A DNA stretch of 64,000 nt, taken from assembly GCA_040220895.1 (NCBI GenBank), contig JAVJVY010000019.1:186001-250000 (forward strand), written 5' to 3'. The first letter of the stretch is position 1. Every line of letters begins with the position of its first letter. This DNA comes from UBA11591 sp040220895 (lineage in GTDB: Bacteria; Bacteroidota; Bacteroidia; Flavobacteriales_E; Vicingaceae). The notes below the pieces were generated by a model that saw nothing but the letters and a program-made list of their open reading frames with translations, was not told where the DNA came from and ran no database searches. Position numbers and translations under genes: made by a program. This document shows, in pieces, positions 53,842 to 62,103 of this stretch.

Positions 53842-56208
53842 ATGCAGAGGTTATTGTTGTTGGGGATTTCAGTATTTGTGTCCATTGCTCTTTGGTCGCA
53901 AAACAAGAATACAACCCTTTTGGGTACCAAAACATATAATTCCGGCACTTATGGCCTGCTAAATGACGTCTGGGGTTTCACAGATTCCCTTGGAAACGAA
54001 TACGCCCTTGTAGGTCTTCAAAAAGGGGTATCGATTCTAGATGTGACGGATCCTTCCAATTTGATCGAGGTTTTTTATGCCGCTGGAGCAAATTCGATTT
54101 GGCGCGACATTAAAGTTTGGAAGAAACATGCCTTCATTACAAATGAATCTTCGGGTGGATTAATGATTATCGATCTCACGGCCTTGCCGGGGGCGATAAC
54201 TCAAAACGACGTCTCTAATTACACGGGTAATTCTTTCCGGTTTACTCGTGCTCACAATATTTATATAGATGAGAATGGGGTGGCTTATATTTTTGGATCC
54301 AATTATGGCAACGGAGGTGCAATACTATTGGACGTTGATTCGAGTCAAACCAATCCAAAAGAGCTGGGAGTTTATAACGGTTCTTATTTTCATGACGGCA
54401 TGGCTCGAGGCGATACTTTGTGGGGATCGGCAATTTATAAAGGGGTTTTTGAAGTGATCGACGTCAGCGTAAAATCAACGCCGGTATTGAAGCAATCCCA
54501 TCCCACTACAAACCAATTCACCCATAATTGTTGGATAAGTGATGATGGGAATACCCTTTTCACAACAGATGAGCGTTCAGGAGCCGAAATTGGGGCATAC
54601 GACGTAAGTGATTTTTCAAACATCCAGAGAATTGGTGCAAATCAGTCAAATCCAGGTTCTGGAGTGATTCCTCATAACACCCATGTTTACGGTGATTTTC
54701 TGGTTACTTCCTACTATCGGGACGGAGTTACAATTGTAGATGCCACTTACCCTGATATGATGGTTCAAATTGGTGACTACGATTCCTCCCCACTTTACCA
54801 GGGAAATGGATTCAATGGTAATTGGGGCGCCTATCCATGGCTTCCCTCTGGGAATCTGTTAATATCTGACCGAGAAAACGGACTTATGGTTCTGGGAGTT
54901 GATTATAAAAAAGGAGTTTATATCGAGGGTCGGACGCTTCGTTTTAAGGATTCGTTGAAAATCATTAGCACGAAAATTATTTGTCTGACCGAAATGGACA
55001 CGTTGTATTCAAACCTAAATGGATATTACAAAAAGGCTTATCCCGATTCAGCATTTTATCGTTTTGCTTTTAGTAAAAATGGATACTTACCTGATACAAT
55101 AGATCTTGTTATGACCAACGGTGTGCTTTATGGTGGAGATGTTTATTTAAGAAGCGAGGTCCCTTTTAAACTTTCGGGAATGATTCAAAGCGGCACAAAT
55201 AATTCAGGTATTGACGGAGCAGAAATATACTTGAACAGTAAGTATTTGACTTATAGAGCCTTTACAGATTCAAATGGAAGATTTGAAATCGATTCTTTTT
55301 TTGAAGGTGAGTATGAAATCGTAGCCGGAAAATGGACGTTTAAGAATAACTGCCTCACCAGAAATGTTCTTCAAGGCGATTCAATTTACATGAGTCTGGA
55401 AGAAGGCTTGATGGATGACGGGACATTGGATTTCGGATGGACTGCGATTAAAGGTGGAACCGATGGGTATTGGGAACGCCAGAAAATGGATAAAGAATTA
55501 TTTTCATTCAGTCTTGATTATCCTAGTGCCGATCTGGATGAAGATTGCGCCGACTTTGCTTTTGTGACCGGATCTAGTGTTAATCGAAATCTTCATGACG
55601 TTGATGGTGGGTGGAACGTATTGAGATCTCCCGTCATTGATTTGAGCTCATTTACAAAGCCTCTTTCTCATTTTTCATATTGGTTCAAGAACGATGCTGC
55701 CAGCGGTTTTGAAGATAGCTTGCTTGTTTTCTTGACAGATGGTATTGATTCATCAGAAATTCTTTCAATAAATAATCAAATAAATCCTTGGGCATCCAAG
55801 TGGATAGACACTTCGATTTACCTGGGTGATCTGGGTATCGACCTTTCTAGCTGCCATCTCGTGTTTAAGGCGGGAGACTTCGGTCAGGATGACCTGCTCG
55901 AAGTGGCATTAGATGGACTGTGGTTTTCAGAGGGCTTTGTTGGATACTACGAATCAACAAACAATAATCAGTTACACATCTATCCAAATCCCGTTTCCGA
56001 CAATTTAACTTTTGTGCTTCCCGGGGGCGCCAACACCGGGACTTTTGAAGTACACGATATAACGGGTAGATTGGTTATGACAGAAATAATAGAGGGCCAG
56101 AAAAATAAGATCAATATTCAAAGATTGACCCAAGGCACGTATTTCCTTAAGGTGCTAGATGTAGATGGCAATAGTTATTCTGCCATATTTGTCAAAACCG
56201 GCTCATAA
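53842..56208 (+). CDS. Secreted choice-of-anchor B protein with T9SS type A sorting domain
   Basis: The 788-residue protein has a signal peptide (about 1-18), then an LVIVD-repeat beta-propeller-like 'choice-of-anchor B' domain (about 25-360; VGLQKGVSILDVTDPSNLIE and similar blades, HNCWISDDG, HNTHVYGDF). A carboxypeptidase-like domain (about 445-520) and a jelly-roll-like region (about 530-700) follow. The C-terminal T9SS type A sorting domain (about 710-788; HIYPNPVSDNLTF, FEVHDITGRLV and QGTYFLKV) marks export by the type IX system and cell-surface attachment or release. It overlaps the small convergent gene by 6 bases. Confidence 0.9.
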   Translation: MQRLLLLGISVFVSIALWSQNKNTTLLGTKTYNSGTYGLLNDVWGFTDSLGNEYALVGLQKGVSILDVTDPSNLIEVFYAAGANSIWRDIKVWKKHAFITNESSGGLMIIDLTALPGAITQNDVSNYTGNSFRFTRAHNIYIDENGVAYIFGSNYGNGGAILLDVDSSQTNPKELGVYNGSYFHDGMARGDTLWGSAIYKGVFEVIDVSVKSTPVLKQSHPTTNQFTHNCWISDDGNTLFTTDERSGAEIGAYDVSDFSNIQRIGANQSNPGSGVIPHNTHVYGDFLVTSYYRDGVTIVDATYPDMMVQIGDYDSSPLYQGNGFNGNWGAYPWLPSGNLLISDRENGLMVLGVDYKKGVYIEGRTLRFKDSLKIISTKIICLTEMDTLYSNLNGYYKKAYPDSAFYRFAFSKNGYLPDTIDLVMTNGVLYGGDVYLRSEVPFKLSGMIQSGTNNSGIDGAEIYLNSKYLTYRAFTDSNGRFEIDSFFEGEYEIVAGKWTFKNNCLTRNVLQGDSIYMSLEEGLMDDGTLDFGWTAIKGGTDGYWERQKMDKELFSFSLDYPSADLDEDCADFAFVTGSSVNRNLHDVDGGWNVLRSPVIDLSSFTKPLSHFSYWFKNDAASGFEDSLLVFLTDGIDSSEILSINNQINPWASKWIDTSIYLGDLGIDLSSCHLVFKAGDFGQDDLLEVALDGLWFSEGFVGYYESTNNNQLHIYPNPVSDNLTFVLPGGANTGTFEVHDITGRLVMTEIIEGQKNKINIQRLTQGTYFLKVLDVDGNSYSAIFVKTGS

Positions 56209-56340
56209 GCCTAGGATTTTTCCAAATCCGAACAATACGGCAAGCCAGATAAGTCCTTTGATCGTAAAAAAGAGTACTCCAACCCAGCCGAGTCTTTTGG
56301 CCCAGGACACCCAGGATTTATTTCTTTTACTTTGCTCCAC
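56203..56340 (-). CDS. 45-residue single-helix membrane peptide
   Basis: A small gene is read on the minus strand from GTG at 56340 to TGA at 56203. The peptide opens with a basic segment (MEQSKRNKSWVSWAKRLGW) and continues into one hydrophobic helix (GVLFFTIKGLIWLAVLFGFG). It lies 6 bases after the stop of the PD40 lipoprotein gene, as expected for an operon member, and it ends inside the convergent T9SS cargo gene, its stop abutting that gene's stop. Similar short basic-plus-helix proteins occur in other Bacteroidota, sometimes misnamed as tRNA synthetases (recalled, not checked). The function is unknown. Confidence 0.65.
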   Translation of the reverse strand: MEQSKRNKSWVSWAKRLGWVGVLFFTIKGLIWLAVLFGFGKILGL

Positions 56341-56346
56341 GGTGAA

Positions 56347-57459
56347 TTAGTCTTTCCATTCGGCTACAAAAAGATTCGTATTTCGCGTTCCGCCGTTATT
56401 TCTATTTGAGGAAAACACCAAATACTTTCCGTTATTCGAAAAAACCGGAAAAGCATCAAAGGTTTCATCATTTGTGACTTTTTCCAGATTCGATCCATCA
56501 ATGTCGATCATATAAAGATTAAACGGAAAACCTCTTTGTGCAGTGTGATTTGATGAGAAGATGATTTTTTCTCCACTAGGATGAAAAAACGGACACCAGT
56601 TCGCTTGACCCAGTGATGTGATTTGTCTCAGGTCAGACCCGTCGACGTTACATGTGTATATCTCCATTTTAGTAGGCATTACAAGGCCTTCTTCCAGAAG
56701 TGATTTGTATTCTGCGATTTCATCTTCAGTGTCAGGTCTTGACGCGCGAAAAACGATTTGTTTACCATCCGGTGAGAAAAAAGCACCGCCGTCATAGCCC
56801 AATTGGTCGGTGATTTGCAGTACATCACTTCCATCAATGTTCATGGTGTACAGTTCAAGGTCCCCACTTCTCAACGAGGTGAAAATGATCTTATCTCCTT
56901 GAGGCGAGAGTGTGGCCTCTGCGTCATACCCGGGTTGATCAGTAAGTTTCTTTAATATATTTCCATTTAGATCGGCGACATAAATGTCAAAATCCGGATA
57001 GATAGGCCAAACGTATTTACCGTCCTCCCTCCGTTCCGGAACCTCGGGACAAGAGCTATTCCCTTCATGTGTCGATGCGTAAACAATGGTGGTGTCTCCT
57101 GGTAAAAAATATGCACAAGTAGTTCTTCCCTTGCCGGTGCTAAGCATAGTTGCTTTTGTAGAAATTATATCGTCTTTTTTTGGGTCAAAATAAAAAATCT
57201 GATCACAAGGAATATTCCAATTGGGATTTGTGGCTTGGAAAACCAGCATTTTGTCATTAAAACTCCAGTAGGCCTCTGCATTGTCGCCCCCGTTGGTCAA
57301 CTGTTTTAAACTTTTAAAATGATTTTCGCCTTCAAGAATCAAGGATGAAGAACTAGAATCTTCGTTTATGTCATGTGTTGTCACATTGACTTGATTGGAT
57401 TGCTCTTGGCACGAAATCAGAAAGGCCAAGGAGATTAAAGAACAGAGAAAATATTTCAT
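56347..57459 (-). CDS. TolB-like PD40 propeller lipoprotein
   Basis: The 370-residue lipoprotein has lipobox FLISC with Cys at residue 17. PD40 blades with the SPQGDKIIFTS, SPDGKQIVFRAS and HPSGEKIIFSSN pattern fill about 60-365, giving a six-bladed TolB-like propeller. It overlaps the upstream RsmI-like gene by 4 bases and is followed by the 45-residue membrane peptide. Its role is not known; TolB homology does not imply a Tol-Pal function here. Confidence 0.85.
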   Translation of the reverse strand: MKYFLCSLISLAFLISCQEQSNQVNVTTHDINEDSSSSSLILEGENHFKSLKQLTNGGDNAEAYWSFNDKMLVFQATNPNWNIPCDQIFYFDPKKDDIISTKATMLSTGKGRTTCAYFLPGDTTIVYASTHEGNSSCPEVPERREDGKYVWPIYPDFDIYVADLNGNILKKLTDQPGYDAEATLSPQGDKIIFTSLRSGDLELYTMNIDGSDVLQITDQLGYDGGAFFSPDGKQIVFRASRPDTEDEIAEYKSLLEEGLVMPTKMEIYTCNVDGSDLRQITSLGQANWCPFFHPSGEKIIFSSNHTAQRGFPFNLYMIDIDGSNLEKVTNDETFDAFPVFSNNGKYLVFSSNRNNGGTRNTNLFVAEWKD

Positions 57460-58169
57460 GGTTTATAGATCAGAAAAATGCATTGTTTTTTATGAATATC
57501 AGGTACGTTTCTACGCCATTGTTCAACGGTAGTTGATTTTATCCATTCATCTTCAAATGTCAAATTTACGGCGAGGCAAATGTTCGTATTTTTTTGACAC
57601 GTCGATAGCAGGTCTTTAAAAAGATATTGATTTCTAAATGGAGTTTCAATGAATATTTGAGTTTGGTCTTCTTTAATGGCAAGGCTTTCTAGTTTTCGAA
57701 TGTGCTGAATTTTTTTATTCACTTCCTTTGGCAAATAGCCATGAAAGGCAAAATTTTGACCATTAAAACCACTGGCCATGAGGGCCAGAATTATTGAAGA
57801 AGGTCCTGTTTTTGGTCGCACTGAGATACCGATTTTGTGAGCAAAAGATACAAGCTCGTGCCCGGGATCTGCGATTGCAGGGCACCCGGCATCTGATATA
57901 AGAGCTACGTCTTTTCCGCTTTCAACGCAATGCTGAAAAGCTTTCCGCATTTCTGCATCAATTCCATGTTTGATGGAGATCAATTCAAATTGATCGAGTT
58001 TTTCCTTTAAACCAAGTTGAATAAGTAATCTTCGAGCCAATTTTTCTTTTTCGACGAATATAACAGCCGTATTTATCAGAAAATTCGATAAAGATGGAGG
58101 TATGGTGTCCGAAATTGAATCGGCTCCTAAACTATTCGGAATTAGGTAAAAGCTTCCTCTAGCGCTCAT
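57456..58169 (-). CDS. RsmI-like SAM-dependent methyltransferase (tetrapyrrole methylase fold)
   Basis: The 237-residue protein has the TP_methylase fold. IKHGIDAEMRKAFQHC (about 65-80) and ALISDAGCPAIADPGHELVSFAH (in parts, about 88-110) match RsmI, including the DAGCPAIADPG loop; GPSSIILALMASGFNG follows. It is shorter than E. coli RsmI and lacks the C-terminal helical domain. In Bacteroidota this gene usually sits next to dnaA and a low-molecular-weight phosphatase, as here. 2'-O-methylation of 16S C1402 is the canonical RsmI activity, but this group may act on another target. Confidence 0.88.
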   Translation of the reverse strand: MSARGSFYLIPNSLGADSISDTIPPSLSNFLINTAVIFVEKEKLARRLLIQLGLKEKLDQFELISIKHGIDAEMRKAFQHCVESGKDVALISDAGCPAIADPGHELVSFAHKIGISVRPKTGPSSIILALMASGFNGQNFAFHGYLPKEVNKKIQHIRKLESLAIKEDQTQIFIETPFRNQYLFKDLLSTCQKNTNICLAVNLTFEDEWIKSTTVEQWRRNVPDIHKKQCIFLIYKP

Positions 58170-58623
58170 AGATCAATTGCTCAGTGATTTTATCGCAGGC
58201 ATGATCCAGTAGGTCGAAGACATTTTCAAATCCCTCTTCACCTCCATAGTATGGATCTGGAACCGACATATTTTGTCCCGGAAATACTCGATTTAGGATC
58301 ATTTCCACTTTTTTCTCATCCTGTGCACCTCTGGATAAGGCAAGGATGTCAGAATAGTTTTGCTCATCCATTGCAAAAATCAGATCGAATTCGTCAAAAT
58401 CAGATTGCTGAAAGTGCCTTCCTCGATAAGAACTGATATCTATTTTTTTCCTTGCTGTTTGAGAAATTGCTCGCTTATCCGGAGGCTCACCAACGTGATA
58501 TGCAGCTGTGCCGGCAGAATCCACAACGGCCGAGAGTGATTGAGCTTTAATTTTTGATTCCAGGATTCCCTGTGCCATCGGTGAGCGGCAAATATTTCCT
58601 AAACACACCATCATTATTTTCAT
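58159..58623 (-). CDS. Low-molecular-weight protein-tyrosine phosphatase
   Basis: The 154-residue protein has the phosphatase P-loop CLGNICRSP at residues 7-15 (catalytic Cys7, Arg13 in CX5R) and the general-acid aspartate in VPDPYYGG near 121-128, with the DLIFAMD segment near 78. Its last 11 bases overlap the RsmI-like gene downstream, so they are coupled. It lies beyond the dnaA terminator and so has its own promoter, not identified. Confidence 0.93.
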   Translation of the reverse strand: MKIMMVCLGNICRSPMAQGILESKIKAQSLSAVVDSAGTAAYHVGEPPDKRAISQTARKKIDISSYRGRHFQQSDFDEFDLIFAMDEQNYSDILALSRGAQDEKKVEMILNRVFPGQNMSVPDPYYGGEEGFENVFDLLDHACDKITEQLIYER

Positions 58624-58636
58624 ATCACCACACTAT

Positions 58637-58674
58637 AAAAAAAAGGAAGTAAAACGGCAGTTCTACTTCCTTTT
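58637..58674 (-). terminator. Rho-independent terminator downstream of dnaA
   Basis: A perfect 11-bp inverted repeat (58641-58651 with 58664-58674, AAAAGGAAGTA/TACTTCCTTTT) has a 12-base loop that can pair further (AAC/GTT). On the minus strand it is followed by a run of T residues (58637-58644). It lies 20 bases beyond the dnaA stop. Confidence 0.8.
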
Positions 58675-58693
58675 AACTTCGTATTAAATCAAA

Positions 58694-60127
58694 CTATTGA
58701 AGACTGATTTTTTTATTTAGATCATCGATATAACCCCTGAATCGCTTGTCGGTATCTATTAAGTTATTTACGGTCTTGCAAGCGTGCAGTACTGTAGCGT
58801 GATCTTTACCACCACAATGCATGCCTATATTTGCAAGACTGGATTTGGTCATTTTTTTTGAAAAATACATAGCAATTTGCCTTGCTTGAACTACTTCCCG
58901 CTTACGCGTTTTAGACTTTAGTAATTCCATTGGCAGGTCGAAATAGTCGCAGACTACTTTCTGTATATAATCAATAGATACTTCTCTGGCCGTGTTTTTG
59001 ACGAATTTGTCAATCATTTGTTTTGCAAGGTCCAGGGTGATAGCCTTTTTATTCAAGGATGATTGAGCTAGCAATGATATCAGTGCACCCTCCAATTCTC
59101 TAATATTCGTTGTTATGCTATAGGCAAGATACTCAACGACTTCTTTAGGCAATTCCAGGCCTTCATTGTACATTTTTCGCTCAAGAATGGCAATTCTAGT
59201 TTCTAGACCTGGAATTTGGAGATCAGCAGATAACCCCCATTTGAACCTTGAGAGCAATCGTTGCTCCATTCCCTGCATTTCTACCGGCGGTTTGTCAGAG
59301 GTCAGTATGATTTGCTTCCCTGTTTGGTGAAGGTGATTGAATACATGGAAAAATACGTCTTGCGTTTTTTCTTTCCCTGCAAAAAATTGAACATCATCAA
59401 TGATCAATACATCGATCATCTGGTAGAAGTGTATAAAATCATTGTGATTGTTGTTTCGTATGGCATCGATGAATTGATGCGTAAATTTTTCGGATGAAAC
59501 ATACAATACGGTCTTTCCAGGATGATTGTTTTTGATTTCCAGTCCAATGGAATGTGCAAGGTGAGTTTTGCCAAGCCCAACTCCTCCGTAGATCAATAAT
59601 GGATTGAAGGCTGTACCACCGGGGTTTTTGGCCACTGCAAATCCCGCTGATCTCGCGAGGCGGTTGCAGTCGCCTTCTATAAAATTACCAAATGAATAGT
59701 TCGGATTAAGCTGGGAATCCACATGTACTTTTTTGAGACCAGGAATTACAAAGGGATTTCTTATACCCTTTTCGGTATTGATATCAACGGGCATACTAAT
59801 CGGGTTGTTCTTAGCTGCCTGAAGATTGGTGGTTGGTATTCTTACGGTATAAGGTTTGGCGGCGTTATATGCATTCTCCATTACAATACTGTACTCCAGG
59901 CGACCTTGTAAACCGAGTTCTTTTTTAATGATTTTTTTTAACAGACCGATGTAATGTTCTTCCAGCCATTCATAGAAAAATTGACTAGGCACTTGAATGG
60001 TCAACACATTTTTACTCAACTTTATTGGTTTGATCGGTTCAAACCAGGTTTTATAACTTTGTAAACTAACGTTGTCTTTGATAACACTCAGACATTTATT
60101 CCAGACAATTTCAAAGTTTTTTTCCAT
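58694..60127 (-). CDS. dnaA: Chromosomal replication initiator protein DnaA
   Basis: DnaA is the AAA+ ATPase that opens the replication origin. The 477-residue protein has domain I (about 1-90), a short linker, the AAA+ domain with Walker A GGVGLGKTHLAHSIG near residue 182 and Walker B LIIDDVQFFAGKEKTQ near 245, and the C-terminal DNA-binding helix-turn-helix with GGKDHATVLHACKTV near 446. It is transcribed away from the thioesterase gene. A promoter and a terminator bracket it. No cluster of 9-mer DnaA boxes was seen upstream. Confidence 0.97.
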   Translation of the reverse strand: MEKNFEIVWNKCLSVIKDNVSLQSYKTWFEPIKPIKLSKNVLTIQVPSQFFYEWLEEHYIGLLKKIIKKELGLQGRLEYSIVMENAYNAAKPYTVRIPTTNLQAAKNNPISMPVDINTEKGIRNPFVIPGLKKVHVDSQLNPNYSFGNFIEGDCNRLARSAGFAVAKNPGGTAFNPLLIYGGVGLGKTHLAHSIGLEIKNNHPGKTVLYVSSEKFTHQFIDAIRNNNHNDFIHFYQMIDVLIIDDVQFFAGKEKTQDVFFHVFNHLHQTGKQIILTSDKPPVEMQGMEQRLLSRFKWGLSADLQIPGLETRIAILERKMYNEGLELPKEVVEYLAYSITTNIRELEGALISLLAQSSLNKKAITLDLAKQMIDKFVKNTAREVSIDYIQKVVCDYFDLPMELLKSKTRKREVVQARQIAMYFSKKMTKSSLANIGMHCGGKDHATVLHACKTVNNLIDTDKRFRGYIDDLNKKISLQ

Positions 60128-60182
60128 CAGTGGACGAGCGTGATTTGTGTTTCGAAAAACGGTTAATAATAATTTAACTTTA

Positions 60183-60214
60183 CAAAGTTGAGACTAAGCA
60201 TCGACTTGACCAAA
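60183..60214 (-). promoter_or_regulatory. Promoter of dnaA (TTTG-N20-CAACTTTG)
   Basis: On the minus strand TTTG (60211-60214) is followed after 20 bases by CAACTTTG (60183-60190), one mismatch from TAnnTTTG. It lies 55 bases before the dnaA ATG. Both elements and the spacing fit the Bacteroidota sigma factor. Confidence 0.55.
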
Positions 60215-60444
60215 AGCCGCGTCAAATCGTAAATACCTGAATTAAAACAGGAGCGGCAATCGTTCCAAATTGCTTGGCAAATATTGAGATAAAAAAGTGA
60301 AAAAAAAAGCGCCTTGGCTATTGTTTTTATCGAAAATTCAATTCGCGTTAGGTTCATTTTTTATTTTGAAATTGTAAGCTTTTAGTATTAAGAATGTTGA
60401 AGGATTCATGTAATGCTAAGGTCGAATTAACTTTAGTTTAAACT

Positions 60445-60452
60445 TAATTTTG
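60445..60452 (+). promoter_or_regulatory. Bacteroidota -7 element (TAATTTTG) before the thioesterase gene
   Basis: An exact TAnnTTTG match lies 53 bases before the ATG at 60506, a longer leader than at most genes here. No convincing -33 was found. Confidence 0.4.
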
Positions 60453-60505
60453 TGTCTGGTACATTAAGTCTTGCCACATTTTCAGTTAAAAGGTGAAATA
60501 ATGTC

Positions 60506-60913
60506 ATGTTGAAAGAAGAAATCACAGTTAGAGTGCGCTATTCAGAGACAGATCGAATGGGTTATGTCTATTATGGGAACTATGCCGCATATTTCGAAGT
60601 GGCCAGAGTCGAGTTGCTCAGGAAATTGGGTTTCAGCTACAGGCAAATGGAAGATGACGGTATCATGCTTCCTGTCGCAGATTTTCATATTCGTTATTTA
60701 AAACCTGCATTCTACGATGAGGAATTGACGATAAAGGTCAAAGTTGCTGAATATCCTTCGAGTAAGATCATCTTTAATTACGAAACGATCAATGCCAATC
60801 ATGAATTGCTAAATACCGGCGAAACTTTGCTGGTGTTTGTAGATATTCAAACGGCAAGGCCTTGTCGGCCACCCTCCTCTTTTCTCAAGGTGATCGCGCC
60901 TTATTTCAGCTAG
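60506..60913 (+). CDS. Acyl-CoA thioesterase (4-hydroxybenzoyl-CoA thioesterase/YbgC family)
   Basis: The 135-residue hotdog-fold protein hydrolyses acyl-CoA esters. The catalytic loop RYSETDRMGYVYYGNYAAYFE (in parts) near residues 12-32 contains the family aspartate in ETDRMGYVYYGNY, and the helix EVARVELLRKLG follows. The length is typical of YbgC. Its TAG shares the palindrome CTAG with the stop of the convergent dehydratase gene. Confidence 0.9.
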   Translation: MLKEEITVRVRYSETDRMGYVYYGNYAAYFEVARVELLRKLGFSYRQMEDDGIMLPVADFHIRYLKPAFYDEELTIKVKVAEYPSSKIIFNYETINANHELLNTGETLLVFVDIQTARPCRPPSSFLKVIAPYFS

Positions 60914-62100
60914 AATTTAGCAAAGAATTCTTGAATGCTCTTTTGCATATGGCCCATCATTTCCTGGTTTAGGCCATGGTGGCATGCAATGAGCATCCCC
61001 CCCCGCATTACCTGGTCCGAATTAGGGTAGCCATTTGGTGATTCCTTTCTTTCAACCCCTTTAAATCCCGGTTGACGGAGTATGTTGCCCGTGAAAACCG
61101 TTCTTGTTTGAATATTCCTTTTTTCAAGGAATATTTGAAATTCTGTTCTTTTAAATGGCGCATCATCTCTTATGGTAAAAGCAAATGCCAACCATCCTGT
61201 TCTGCAATCTTTTAGTTGACGCGGCAGGATTATAAATTGTTCATACTGGCTAAAGAACTGTGAAAGCTCAGCGAAGTTTTTTTCTCTGGCTTCAATGTTG
61301 AACTGCAGTTTACCTAGTTGAACAAGACCAAAAGCTGCTCCCATCTCCGATGGTTCAAGATTATAACCCGGTTCAGAGAAGATGAACTTGGCGTCGTAAG
61401 GAATTCCATCCACTTCAACGTTGAATCGATTCTCAATGGCTTCAGACTCCACGAACAGAGATGAACTTCGCCCCCAACTCCTCAATAGTTTTGCCTTTAA
61501 GGCATACTTTTCATCGTTAAAACATACCATACCACCATTTCCGGCACAGTTAATTACATGAGATCCATAAAAGCTTGTTGTACTTATATCTGTGAATCTA
61601 CCAGAACTTTCACCGCCTATGGTTGCTCCGAGCGTGTCGGCACTGTCTTCTATTAGAATTAGATTATACTTATCTGCAATATTTCTTAGTACGGCCCAAT
61701 CGGGAAGATTACCAATTAAATTTGGAATTAACATGGCCCGGGTTTTGGGCGAAATCATTTGTTCAACCTTGTTCACATCAATATTATAGGTTCCCACTTC
61801 TACGTCAACAAAAGCAGGGATCAATCCCGATTTGGTAATGGAGGAAACGGTTGTGGAAAATGTTAAAGCCGGTGTGATGATTTCATCCCCTTTCTGAAGG
61901 CCAAGTGCTTCCATAGCGATGAACAGCGCAGAGCTCCCAGAATTTACCATTACGCCATACCTTTTGTTATAAAGACTAGCTACTTTTTCTTCAAATTCCC
62001 GCACATTGGTCCCCATTTGAGTGGAAGTCTGTAGAACTTTTACCACTGCATCGATTTCTTCCTGACCATGAACGGTCTGTCCATAAGGAACTCTTATCAT
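60910..62100 (-). CDS. RfbH-like PLP/PMP sugar 3-dehydratase (DegT family) lacking Fe-S cysteines
   Basis: The 396-residue protein has the DegT/DnrJ/EryC1 fold: VNSGSSALFIAMEAL near 52-66, IEDSADTLGA near 150-159 and SFYGSHVINCAGNGG at 176-190. The lysine that normally forms the PLP Schiff base is His181, as in RfbH/E1 (CDP-4-keto-6-deoxyglucose 3-dehydrase) and ColD, so it is a dehydratase rather than an aminotransferase. Colinear similarity to RfbH runs to the C-terminus (VFTGNILRQPGF). The four [2Fe-2S] cysteines of RfbH are absent: EDCCD is EDSAD, and the CYC...C...C stretch after GR is SSSL with no cysteine. It is the last gene of the CDP-sugar cluster. Confidence 0.85.
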   Translation of the reverse strand: MIRVPYGQTVHGQEEIDAVVKVLQTSTQMGTNVREFEEKVASLYNKRYGVMVNSGSSALFIAMEALGLQKGDEIITPALTFSTTVSSITKSGLIPAFVDVEVGTYNIDVNKVEQMISPKTRAMLIPNLIGNLPDWAVLRNIADKYNLILIEDSADTLGATIGGESSGRFTDISTTSFYGSHVINCAGNGGMVCFNDEKYALKAKLLRSWGRSSSLFVESEAIENRFNVEVDGIPYDAKFIFSEPGYNLEPSEMGAAFGLVQLGKLQFNIEAREKNFAELSQFFSQYEQFIILPRQLKDCRTGWLAFAFTIRDDAPFKRTEFQIFLEKRNIQTRTVFTGNILRQPGFKGVERKESPNGYPNSDQVMRGGMLIACHHGLNQEMMGHMQKSIQEFFAKF

Positions 62101-62103
62101 ATG

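Larger units (their letters stand above)
60128..60505 (+). other. 378-base intergenic region between dnaA and the thioesterase gene
   Basis: This is the longest gene-free stretch. It holds the dnaA promoter at its left end and a TAnnTTTG element for the thioesterase at 60445-60452. The centre is AT-rich. It contains no match to TTATCCACA-type DnaA boxes, no tRNA and no strong hairpin. Some 64 codons are open on the minus strand (60163-60357), but they overlap the dnaA promoter and look like noise. Confidence 0.6.

Noticed and set aside
60163..60357. A 64-codon open frame in the dnaA upstream region
   Set aside because: It overlaps the dnaA promoter, has no promoter or start context of its own and no recognisable content.
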